Assembly: GCA_964535195.1 (NCBI GenBank)
Contig: CAZHSI010000004.1
Location: 1-64,000 of the forward strand
Source: UBA9339 sp964535195
GTDB taxonomy: Bacteria > Pseudomonadota > Gammaproteobacteria > UBA9339
Direction: 5' to 3'
Length of the DNA stretch: 64,000 nt
A program made the translations under genes and the position numbers. Below, one piece after another: positions 26,579 to 34,281 of this stretch. Numbering within the stretch: position 1 is the stretch's first letter; every line of letters starts with the position of its first letter. The notes under the pieces are model-generated. The model was not told where the DNA came from, searched no databases, and saw only the letters and a program-made list of their open reading frames with translations.

Positions 26579-26765
26579 TTACAGCTCATCATGTCTAATG
26601 ATCTTCTTCTGGTTTGGTTCTTCGTAAAGTTTTTCAGCTGACAATATAAACTCTCTTTGTTTTTCTGTGGTTAGCTTCTGTGAATCTATAGTAACCATAA
26701 GTTTTTCTAACTTGTAAGGATCTGGGGTGGGAATTGGTATCGACAATAAAAAATGTAGGCATAAT
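26579..26765 (-). pseudogene. Short reverse-strand gene remnant, unknown
   Basis: An open reverse frame ends at the stop complementary to 26579-26581 and reads IPTPDPYKLEKLMVTIDSQK, then LTTEKQREFILSAEKLYEEP and NQKKIIRHDEL. The composition (K, E, L-rich, helical) looks like genuine protein C-terminus, but no start codon or ribosome site is visible and the 5' part overlaps another remnant. Family not recognised. Confidence 0.35.
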
Positions 26766-26991
26766 ATTTAATTATGCCTTAGCAAACTTTGGCAATTTAG
26801 GTGCGGGTGATGGCTACGAAATAACTACTACCATTAACTTGTATCTTTTAAGCTTTTTCGACGCCTACCTTAAGGAGAAAAAATTCGGTTTTTCGTATTT
26901 AAAATACGCCAACTTTAACAAAAAATTCTTATACTCTATGCGGATACAATTCCCGCCCATTATCTTAATAAAAGATACCTATACTTTTTAG
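26734..26991 (+). pseudogene. Remnant of an alpha/beta hydrolase (PAF-acetylhydrolase-like) C-terminus
   Basis: 85 codons: FNYALANFGNLGAGDGYEIT then TTINLYLLSFFDAYLKEKK. The 'in.YllaFFd.YLKg' string is the usual end of secreted alpha/beta hydrolases related to platelet-activating-factor acetylhydrolase. The catalytic Ser, Asp and most of the fold are missing. No ribosome site. Together with the two preceding remnants it marks 26.3-27.0 kb as a gene graveyard. Confidence 0.4.
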
Positions 26992-27093
26992 CTAATTAAC
27001 CGGTAACCGTAATTGTCGTCAGCCGGCAAAAGATAGTTGTCACACAACAGACCGGACAATCAGTATGTTGCCGACATTGGAAAAGACTGATTA

Positions 27094-27122
27094 ATGACAT
27101 TACAGCTATTTAAGGGTACAAT
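27094..27122 (+). promoter_or_regulatory. Probable sigma70 promoter of tlc
   Basis: ATGACA (27094-27099), 17-bp spacer, TACAAT (27117-27122). The predicted transcript start (~27129) is only ~12 bases before the GTG start at 27141 and ~39 before ATG 27168, which keeps the later start possible. Confidence 0.5.
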
Positions 27123-27140
27123 AAAACTGAGGTGAAGATC

Positions 27141-28592
27141 GTGCCTTTATTGCCTAAACATATTGTTATGGTCAATAAGGTTTTATTGGCCATTAAAAAA
27201 ATCATTCCTACCTGTAGGTTTTTAATTATTGCTATTGCCATTTTTTTAATAACTTATATATATAATACTTTATATTTATCAAAAAATGTAATCGTACTTT
27301 CTCATTTAGGTGCCGAAATGATTAGTACTATTAAGTTATGGTTAGTTTTACCCGGGACGTTATTTTTTATGTTAGCTTATATGAAGCTATCGGATAATTT
27401 TTCGAAGGTGGGATTGCTGCACTTGGTGTGTTGGTTTTGTTTAGCGTACTATATTTTGTTTACCTTAGTAATTTATCCTTCTAGGCACTCATTAACTATT
27501 AACTTAGACAAATTTATCTTAAATTTTCCAGCCTTAAGGTATTATTTTAATATGATTAGTTATTGGTATTATGCTTTATATTATTTATTTGCTGAACTAT
27601 GGGCGGGCATAGTGTTTGGTGTTTCTTTTTGGAGTATTGTGAATAGTCTTACTAGTGTTAATGAAGCTAAAAAATTTTACCCGATTTTAACTCTTATAGC
27701 TCAAGTTGGGACTTTGGTGTCTAGTAATTTAGCTAAAATATTTGTTAAATATAGTGCTAACTGGCAACAAATGTTAAATGCTATAACTATTAGTATAACT
27801 ATAGCTGGCCTGTTGTTGTCTTTAAGTATAATTATTTTAAATAGAATAATAAAGAAAGAGATATTAAATAGTGATGTGCTACAAAATACTGCTTATAAAA
27901 ATACGGATAACTTTTTTGCTAAAATAAAACATATCTTGTCTTCGAGATATATTATTTTTATTACCTTAATATTGCTGAGTTATAATGTTTCATATAATTT
28001 ATCAGAAAGTTTATGGAAAAAATCCGTTGAAATATTTTTTGCTGGTAAAGATAATCAGATGTATTTATTTATGGCCGATGTAACAAGGTATTTAGCAATA
28101 TTTACTATTATAGCGTCGTTAATCAGTAGTTATTTGATTCCTTTGGTTGGTTGGCGAAAGTCTGCTTTGATTGCCCCATTCGTAATAATTATTACTGGTT
28201 CAATATTCATGTGTTTTTTTATGATTTATAAATCCACACCTGATTTGGTTATTTTAACCTTGCCTATATTATCACTTTCAGTATACGTTGGAGCTATCCA
28301 TTATATTTTTAGTAGGTCGATAAAACATTCGTTGTTTGATCCTTTGAAAGAAATTGTATTTATTCCATTACATGATGAATTAAAAACTAAAGGCAAAGCT
28401 TTCGTAGAGATTATTGGTGTAAGGGTAGGGCGAGGTATAGGCTCATTTATACAGCAGGCATTACTAATGTCTTTTGTCAGTTTTTCTTTATTAGATTTAT
28501 CTCCCGTTATTTTTATAATTTTTTTAATTTGTATATTGTGTTGGTTGGTTTTTGCTAAAAAATTGGGGCATCTGATGGTCAAGGTTAAATAG
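27141..28592 (+). CDS. tlc: ATP/ADP translocase (Tlc/NTT family)
   Basis: About 483 residues, twelve predicted membrane helices. Family landmarks: SESLWKKSVEIFFAGKDNQM (the conserved 'e.lWK...k..y' of nucleotide transporters), LIPLVGWRKSALIAPFV, and the signature run KHSLFDPLKEIVFIPLHDEL followed by KTKGKAFVEIIGVRVGRG and SFIQQAL. NTT proteins exchange host ATP for bacterial ADP, or import other nucleotides, across the inner membrane; they are found in Rickettsia, Chlamydia, several intracellular gammaproteobacteria and plastids. Start GTG 27141 follows GAGGTG; ATG 27168 is an alternative. Single copy here; substrate (ATP/ADP exchange versus NTP import) cannot be decided by eye. Flanked by remnants upstream and bacteriocin-like peptides downstream, so probably in an acquired region. 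Confidence 0.9.
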   Translation: MPLLPKHIVMVNKVLLAIKKIIPTCRFLIIAIAIFLITYIYNTLYLSKNVIVLSHLGAEMISTIKLWLVLPGTLFFMLAYMKLSDNFSKVGLLHLVCWFCLAYYILFTLVIYPSRHSLTINLDKFILNFPALRYYFNMISYWYYALYYLFAELWAGIVFGVSFWSIVNSLTSVNEAKKFYPILTLIAQVGTLVSSNLAKIFVKYSANWQQMLNAITISITIAGLLLSLSIIILNRIIKKEILNSDVLQNTAYKNTDNFFAKIKHILSSRYIIFITLILLSYNVSYNLSESLWKKSVEIFFAGKDNQMYLFMADVTRYLAIFTIIASLISSYLIPLVGWRKSALIAPFVIIITGSIFMCFFMIYKSTPDLVILTLPILSLSVYVGAIHYIFSRSIKHSLFDPLKEIVFIPLHDELKTKGKAFVEIIGVRVGRGIGSFIQQALLMSFVSFSLLDLSPVIFIIFLICILCWLVFAKKLGHLMVKVK

Positions 28593-28640
28593 GATAGGAT
28601 TTTTACCTTAACCGTGAGGAAGCTAAAATAATTTAACGCC

Positions 28641-28696
28641 TTAGGGTGGTATTTTGCTTGACTGGTTTTAGATATTTTTTAAAAAGTGCACCCTAA
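28641..28696. promoter_or_regulatory. Inverted repeat upstream of the double-glycine peptide genes
   Basis: TTAGGGTG at 28641-28648 and its exact complement CACCCTAA at 28689-28696, 40 bp apart, in the 196-bp gap between tlc and the peptide gene at 28789. It could be a widely spaced operator pair or the ends of a small element; a TTGACT box lies between the arms. Confidence 0.35.
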
Positions 28697-28788
28697 AGTA
28701 AATCGACTTTATTTCTTTATAAAACAAAGATAGCCGATTGTTTGTACTGATTATTTTTGGTAAAACAAAAGAAAGTGAGGGTGAGCTT

Positions 28789-29133
28789 ATGAAAATTACA
28801 CAAGGCTTGATTGTTGATTTAACCTCAAAAGAGATCGAATGTATCTCAGGAGGAATAGAGCACAAAATTATATATGGATTAGCGATAGGCGTAGCGACGT
28901 TTGCTTATTTGGTTAATGTTATTGGGTTGGCTAAATCTATTCGGCTGTCTGGAGGTATTATAGTTGGTGCTTTGTGTAAAACAGCTTCAGATAGATATTT
29001 TAGGAATGAACCTTTTATAAAACATATGGTTACTGGCTATTGTACAGCTATTACTTTTATTGAAATTGCTAAAATTACTGGGGTAACTATTCCAACTAAC
29101 CCATATAATTATTATAATGTAACTAATTCGTAA
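28789..29133 (+). CDS. Double-glycine-leader peptide, bacteriocin-like (hydrophobic)
   Basis: 114 residues from ATG 28789, with GAGGGTGAG just upstream. The N-terminus LTSKEIECISGG (ending at residue 22) is a classic double-glycine leader ('LSxxELxxIsGG') of peptides exported by ABC transporters with a C39 peptidase domain. The mature part (92 residues) has hydrophobic stretches GLAIGVATFAYLVNVIG, GGIIVGAL and TAITFIEIA, as in pore-forming class II bacteriocins or microcins. No immunity gene or exporter is recognised nearby. A second leader peptide follows 32 bp downstream. Family name uncertain, leader assignment good. Confidence 0.6.
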   Translation: MKITQGLIVDLTSKEIECISGGIEHKIIYGLAIGVATFAYLVNVIGLAKSIRLSGGIIVGALCKTASDRYFRNEPFIKHMVTGYCTAITFIEIAKITGVTIPTNPYNYYNVTNS

Positions 29134-29165
29134 AAATTTTAAACTAATATATTAAAGGTGCATTT

Positions 29166-29354
29166 ATGGCTACGAAAACCTCTAAAATTTACTCCTTGCC
29201 TGCATTGACTAAAAGCGAGATATCTTTAGTTAATGGAGGTTGTTTATCAACAATTATATACTATTTCCTACAAATAAAGTTTCTAGCTTTCAATAAGGCT
29301 GGACAGCTTATATCCGACATGCAAAAGGAAAGTCAAAAGGGGTGCAATTGTTAA
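29166..29354 (+). CDS. Double-glycine-leader peptide with Cys-rich tail
   Basis: 62 residues with AAAGGTG six bases before the ATG. The leader MATKTSKIYSLPALTKSEIS then LVNGG ends at residue 25; the core is 37 residues, starts with Cys, has a hydrophobic/aromatic stretch (STIIYYFLQIKFLAF) and ends KGCNC. Three Cys could make a disulfide or a thioether. The leader pattern LTKSEISLVNGG parallels LTSKEIECISGG of the upstream gene, so the two are probably a pair processed by the same exporter, which is not in the window. Confidence 0.6.
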   Translation: MATKTSKIYSLPALTKSEISLVNGGCLSTIIYYFLQIKFLAFNKAGQLISDMQKESQKGCNC

Positions 29355-29421
29355 AAAAGTAAGTACCGCAAATTAAAAACTATTGGTGAGTCTGGTAGCT
29401 TAGTCGAAAATATAGTGTTAT

Positions 29422-29498
29422 TGGCGTGCCCGACAGGATTCGAACCTGTGACCCCCGGCTTAGAAGGCCGGTGCTCTATCCAGCTGAGCTACGGGCAC
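29422..29498 (-). tRNA. tRNA-Arg (TCT)
   Basis: Minus strand: acceptor GTGCCCG pairs with CGGGCAC, anticodon arm CCGGC-CTTCTAA-GCCGG gives TCT, T arm ACAGG-TTCGAAT-CCTGT, discriminator G, encoded CCA. Reads AGA. It faces an IS4-type transposase remnant 240 bp away. Confidence 0.95.
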
Positions 29499-29739
29499 AA
29501 TCATTACAGCATTGGCTTTTACGTATCTTTTTATTTCGTCTGAATCAAATTGTGAGGGTTTTAGGGAGCTGCGCGCTTTATTTGTCCCTAGTTTACATTC
29601 ATTAACATAAACGTACCCACTTTATTGATTCTTTTAGTAATTATCTCTGCATTTTTGTGTTTCAGCAGTGTCTAATATCTTCCTTATAATAATCTACCAA
29701 CTTATTTAAGTCTAGTCGCTTAATGCATGACAAAAAATT

Positions 29740-30008
29740 TCATATATCTGTCACCAAATAGACTATTGTTACAGGTACCAAGGCTTGTATGCAACTTTTA
29801 AAGCTTTTGTAAGCATGGACACTTCCTAACAGCAGCACTCTAATAAAGTCCAAACCATCCCGGAACAAACTAATAGCTTTGCGGCCAAGGTTTTTTATTT
29901 TTATTGGTTTAAGCTCATTTCTCCATTCACCAATCCTATGACTCCAACAAAAACCAATTGCAAGTAAAGCTACTAAGTTGTTAACAGACAACCAGAATTT
30001 GCCTTGAC
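29740..30008 (-). pseudogene. IS4-type transposase C-terminal remnant
   Basis: Reads KFWLSVNNLVALLAIGFCWS then HRIGEWRNELKPIKIKNLGR and KAISLFRDGLDFIRVLLL. This matches the end of IS4-family transposases ('vdnLvalLaiAfcWah..Ge......pi..kkhGr.a.SlFRyGLd.l'). Only the last ~90 residues remain; the DDE core, terminal repeats and 5' end are gone. The fragment reaches to just before the hcp leader. The flanking 29499-29739 stretch shows nothing else recognisable. Confidence 0.6.
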
Positions 30009-30065
30009 ATGCGTGAGCCCCAGGGTAACAATTATTTAATCTTAATTAAGACAAGGAGCGTGAAA

Positions 30066-31724
30066 ATGTATCTAGAAACTCAGCCAATGTTTTGCTATCA
30101 ATGTGAACAAACTGCCAAAGGTAGTGGTTGCACTTTTAAAGGGGTGTGTGGCAAAACTTCAAATGTAGCAACTCTCCAAGATCTATTAATTTATTCTCTT
30201 AAAGGGCTGGCTTACTTGGTAGAACTAACCCAAGAGAATAATATCAAATTTGATAATCTAGAGCAGCTATTTTTTGAAGGGTTGTTTGCTACTGTTACCA
30301 ATGTGAACTTTTCAGAAGAAGAAATATCTACATTAATTAAAAAAGTTTGTGCGATTAGAGAAAAATTAAAGCATAAAATGCAACTATCAGGCAGTTTGGT
30401 TGCTGAATTACCCAAGGCTGCAGCGTTTATTTTGCCAAGTACTATTGATGAGATGGTCAGTTTGGGTAGCGCCTTTAAGGTTATTGATAAAATTGAACCT
30501 AACCAAGATATTCAATCGCTCAAAAATACTTTACTTTTTGGTATCAAAGGCATTGCAGCCTATGCTGATCACGCTATGATCTTAGGAAAAAGTGATCCGG
30601 CCATTTATAATTTTTTTATTAAAGCCTTAGCTAGTATGTTGCGTTATAACCTGTCTATTGATGAATGGCTTGGATTGATTATGACGTGTGGCAAAATCAA
30701 CTTGCGAACGATGGAGCTGTTGGATAGTGCCCATACGGAACACTACGGTAAACCTGTACCTACCGAAGTACCTTTAGGCGTAAAAAAAGGTAAAGCCATC
30801 TTAATTTCTGGTCATGATTTGCGAGACTTGGAGATGCTACTAATACAAACGGCCAATAAAGGAATTTATGTCTATACACATGGCGAGATGTTGCCGGCTC
30901 ATGGTTACCCCAAGCTTAAAAAATACCCCCATTTCTATGGGCATTATGGTACTGCTTGGCAGAATCAACATAAAGAATTTGCTGAGTTTCCTGGTGCTAT
31001 ACTTATGACCACCAACTGTATTCAAGAACCACAGGCTTCCTATAAAGATCGTATCTTTACTACTGGTTTGGTTGCTTGGTTAGGTATAAAGCATATTGGT
31101 CAAGATAAAGACTTTTCGACAGTAGTTAAAAAATCATTAGAACTGCCTGGTTTTATCGAAGAATTTAATAAGGGATCAGTAATGGTAGGATTTTCTCACC
31201 ATACGGTACTTGGCATTGCTAGTAAAGTAATAGCTTTAGTAAAACAACGCAAAATTAGACACTTTTTTCTCGTGGGAGGGTGTGATGGTGCCAAACCAGG
31301 AAGGAGTTACTATACTGAATTTGTAGAGAAAGTGCCTAAGGATTGTATAGTTTTGACCTTGGCTTGTGGTAAATTTAGGTTTTTTGATAAGAAGCTTGGC
31401 GATATCGAAGGTATCCCGCGTTTATTAGATATGGGGCAATGTAATGATGCGTATTCGGCAATTAAAATTGCTGTCGCGTTAGCTGATGCTTTTCATTGTA
31501 GTGTTAACAAGCTGCCATTATCCCTTGTTTTGTCATGGTATGAACAAAAAGCAGTGGCTATATTATTAACCCTATTATTTTTGGGAATAAAGAATATTAG
31601 ACTTGGGCCATCTATACCAGCATTTATTACTCCTAATATATTAAAGGTTTTGGTCGAAAAATTTAATATTCAACCAATAACCACTCCTGATAAAGATTTG
31701 GCGGCTATTTTATTGGGAAATTAA
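30066..31724 (+). CDS. hcp: Hybrid-cluster protein (hydroxylamine reductase)
   Basis: 552 residues from ATG 30066, with AAGGAGCG just upstream. Contains a cubane [4Fe-4S] site, C10-x2-C13-x8-C22-x5-C28, and the hybrid cluster ligands farther on (GHDLRDLEMLL, MTTNCIQEP, FLVGGCDGAKPGRSYYTEF, LACGKFRFFDKKLGDIEGIP, DMGQCNDAYSAIKIA). Hcp reduces hydroxylamine or NO and acts in nitrosative-stress defence. The CX2CX8CX5C spacing is that of class I Hcp (strict anaerobes such as Desulfovibrio), not the CX2CX11CX6C of enteric class II. No hcr reductase or nitrite-related gene is adjacent. Preceded by a transposase remnant, so possibly acquired. Confidence 0.93.
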   Translation: MYLETQPMFCYQCEQTAKGSGCTFKGVCGKTSNVATLQDLLIYSLKGLAYLVELTQENNIKFDNLEQLFFEGLFATVTNVNFSEEEISTLIKKVCAIREKLKHKMQLSGSLVAELPKAAAFILPSTIDEMVSLGSAFKVIDKIEPNQDIQSLKNTLLFGIKGIAAYADHAMILGKSDPAIYNFFIKALASMLRYNLSIDEWLGLIMTCGKINLRTMELLDSAHTEHYGKPVPTEVPLGVKKGKAILISGHDLRDLEMLLIQTANKGIYVYTHGEMLPAHGYPKLKKYPHFYGHYGTAWQNQHKEFAEFPGAILMTTNCIQEPQASYKDRIFTTGLVAWLGIKHIGQDKDFSTVVKKSLELPGFIEEFNKGSVMVGFSHHTVLGIASKVIALVKQRKIRHFFLVGGCDGAKPGRSYYTEFVEKVPKDCIVLTLACGKFRFFDKKLGDIEGIPRLLDMGQCNDAYSAIKIAVALADAFHCSVNKLPLSLVLSWYEQKAVAILLTLLFLGIKNIRLGPSIPAFITPNILKVLVEKFNIQPITTPDKDLAAILLGN

Positions 31725-31741
31725 TCTTTCTGCGATTTTAC

Positions 31742-31818
31742 TGGTGGGCCCACTAGGACTTGAACCTAGGACCAATGGATTATGAGTCCACTGCTCTAAC
31801 CAACTGAGCTATGAGCCC
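31742..31818 (-). tRNA. tRNA-Ile (CAT, lysidine type)
   Basis: Acceptor GGGCTCA pairs with TGGGCCC (one G-U), anticodon loop CTCATAA, T arm CTAGG-TTCAAGT-CCTAG, discriminator A, encoded CCA. The string GACTCATAATCC...TTGGTC...GTTCAAGTCC follows E. coli ileX rather than elongator Met tRNA, so I call it the AUA-reading isoleucine tRNA that needs TilS (12459-13703). Confidence 0.82.
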
Positions 31819-32033
31819 GACCTTGTTTGACGAGTGTTCCGCGATAGTTCCCATTTTATAATAGCTTGGGACACCTTGTCGGAAGCCATGTATGCTACAT
31901 GATTATTCTCAAATATACAAAGCATTATGTTATTTGTCCATAATTTTTATAATGAGTTATTGATGTAAAAATTTCGATCTAATCTTACAGTCTCCCGTTT
32001 TTAGTTAGTACCTGTTCCTGTTGGATTAATTAG

Positions 32034-34271
32034 TTAATCAACAAAGCTTTGTAATTTCTCCGATCTACTTGGATGACGTAACTTTCTTAGTGCTTTGGCT
32101 TCAATTTGTCGAATACGTTCGCGGGTAACGTCAAATTGTTTGCCAACCTCTTCTAAGGTATGGTCGGTGTTCATATTTATACCAAAACGCATTCGTAGCA
32201 CCTTCGCTTCACGTGGGGTAAGTGAGGATAATACATCATGTGTTGCCTCACGTAACCCATAATGGGTGGCAGAATCCAAGGGGGAGAGGGTGCTTGAATC
32301 CTCAATAAAGTCCCCTAAGTGTGAATCTTCTTCATCGCCAATGGGGGTTTCCATAGAGATCGGCTCTTTGGCAATTTTTAATACCTTACGTACTTTATCC
32401 TCATGCATTTGCATGTGAACACTAAGTTCTTCTGGGGTTGGTTCAATACCAGTTTCTTGAATAATTTGTCGTGTAATTCGATTTAGCTTATTAATCGTTT
32501 CAATCATGTGTACTGGGATACGAATAGTCCGCGCTTGGTCGGCGATTGAGCGCGTGATGGCTTGGCGAATCCACCAAGTAGCATAAGTGGAAAATTTATA
32601 ACCACGGCGGTACTCAAATTTATCTACGGCCTTCATTAAGCCAATATTTCCCTCTTGAATTAGGTCAAGAAATTGTAGGCCACGATTGGTGTATTTTTTG
32701 GCAATTGAAATAACTAAGCGTAAGTTAGCCTCAATCATCTCTTTTTTAGCTTTACGTGCTTTAGTTTCACCCACGGTAATTTGGTGATTAATGTCTTTTA
32801 TTTTAGTGATACTTAAACCGATATCTTGTTCTATGGTCTGTAACTTCTTCTGTTCGCGTTGGATATCGCTAGTGTATTGCAAGAGCTCGGTAGCGTGGTT
32901 TTTGTTAGCAGCGATAAGTTTATTGACCCAGGTTAGGTCAACTTCATGGTGAGGAAAAGAGCTGATGAATATTTTACGCGGGACTTTTGCTTTTTTGACA
33001 CATAAGTCCATGATGGTATGTTCTATTAGTCGGATATGTTCAAAGACTTTTTTTACTTTATTAGTTTGTTTATGAAACTCTTTCGGTGTTAGTTTAAATT
33101 GCGTAAAATCAGCTACCAATTGTTTTAAGATTTTAGTAGTGTCCTTATGGGTTTTGCCGTGTTTTTCTCGGGATTTTAAATATTGCTGATATAGTTTTTG
33201 TAATTTTGTGAACCTTTTTTTTGCAATCACGGGGTCGGGGCCAGATTCGAATAAATCTAGGTCGTCATCGCCAGCTTCATCGCCAGCTTCAGAATCACTG
33301 TCAGCGTCACTGGAATCTTCATCGCTAGCTAATTCATCTTTATCTTCATCATCTTCTTCATCATCATCAGTTTTTTTATTACTAGATTTTGTGATTAACT
33401 CTTCCTCATAGTTATCAACCTCTTCCTCGATAGCTTTGACTACAGTAGCTATTTTTTTAGGATCCACAGGTTGGGTATGCCACTCTTCGATATCATAAAA
33501 TCCTGATATTATATCTTGAAGACGTTTGTCAGTAGTTTCGGTTTTAGCATATTCATTTAAGATGGATTCAACAATACCAGGAAAGTGGGCGATAGCTGAC
33601 AAGATGTTTTTTGAACCCTCTTCAATTCTTTTGGCAATAGCAATTTCACCGCCACGAGTTAATAATTCTACTGTGCCCATTTCTCGCATATACATTCTTA
33701 CGGGATCGTTAGTACGACCAGTCTCATCTTCAATGGAGGTTACTGTGGTTGTGTGTTCTTCTTCAATAGTGGTGGTTTCGCTAAATGTTGAGGTGGTTGC
33801 GGCCTCGTGTCCTGGATTTTCGTCATAAATTGGGATACCAACATCTTCATTGATCATGCCGATGATGTCTTCTATTTGATCTGGGTCAACTATTTCTGGT
33901 GGTAGGTGATCGTTAATTTCTGTAAAAGTTAAATAACCTTGATCTTTGCCTTTGGCTATTAGATTTTTTAGCTCTTCTTGTTGTTTATTTGAGATGTTAT
34001 CTTTGGCTTTAGGAGTCGTGGTTGTGGCTCTACTAGATATTTCAACAGGCTCTTGCACTGTTTTGGTTTTTATCACTTTGGATTTTTCGAGCTTAACTTT
34101 TTTACTACTGGCTTTCTCAGTTGAGATCTTTTTCGGTGATATCTTTTGGGCGAATAGTTTTTCTTTTTTGGGTTTGGTTACTCTGGTAACTTTTTTAGTT
34201 TTTAATTTTGCCACCAATTGCTTTTTGGGTTTAGCTGTTTTTGTTAAGTGTTTTAGTTTTTTCTTTTGCAT
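32034..34271 (-). CDS. rpoD: RNA polymerase primary sigma factor (sigma-70)
   Basis: 745 residues from ATG 34271; a TTG 30 bp upstream overlaps dnaG and is rejected. Longer than E. coli RpoD (613). Residues 1-~70 are an extreme Lys-rich extension; region 1.1 begins near residue 95 (LIAKGKDQGYLTFTEINDHL); region 1.2 has DPVRMYMREMG; the non-conserved region includes a very acidic block (residues ~294-342, mostly D/E); region 2 has DLIQEGNIGLMKAVDKFEYR and YATWWIRQAI; region 3 NKLNRITRQI; region 4 RMRFGINMNTDHTLEEVGK with the RERIRQIEAKALRKLR helix. Directs core polymerase to -35/-10 promoters. Last gene of rpsU-yqeY-dnaG-rpoD. Confidence 0.96.
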   Translation of the reverse strand: MQKKKLKHLTKTAKPKKQLVAKLKTKKVTRVTKPKKEKLFAQKISPKKISTEKASSKKVKLEKSKVIKTKTVQEPVEISSRATTTTPKAKDNISNKQQEELKNLIAKGKDQGYLTFTEINDHLPPEIVDPDQIEDIIGMINEDVGIPIYDENPGHEAATTSTFSETTTIEEEHTTTVTSIEDETGRTNDPVRMYMREMGTVELLTRGGEIAIAKRIEEGSKNILSAIAHFPGIVESILNEYAKTETTDKRLQDIISGFYDIEEWHTQPVDPKKIATVVKAIEEEVDNYEEELITKSSNKKTDDDEEDDEDKDELASDEDSSDADSDSEAGDEAGDDDLDLFESGPDPVIAKKRFTKLQKLYQQYLKSREKHGKTHKDTTKILKQLVADFTQFKLTPKEFHKQTNKVKKVFEHIRLIEHTIMDLCVKKAKVPRKIFISSFPHHEVDLTWVNKLIAANKNHATELLQYTSDIQREQKKLQTIEQDIGLSITKIKDINHQITVGETKARKAKKEMIEANLRLVISIAKKYTNRGLQFLDLIQEGNIGLMKAVDKFEYRRGYKFSTYATWWIRQAITRSIADQARTIRIPVHMIETINKLNRITRQIIQETGIEPTPEELSVHMQMHEDKVRKVLKIAKEPISMETPIGDEEDSHLGDFIEDSSTLSPLDSATHYGLREATHDVLSSLTPREAKVLRMRFGINMNTDHTLEEVGKQFDVTRERIRQIEAKALRKLRHPSRSEKLQSFVD

Positions 34272-34281
34272 ATGTAGTGAC

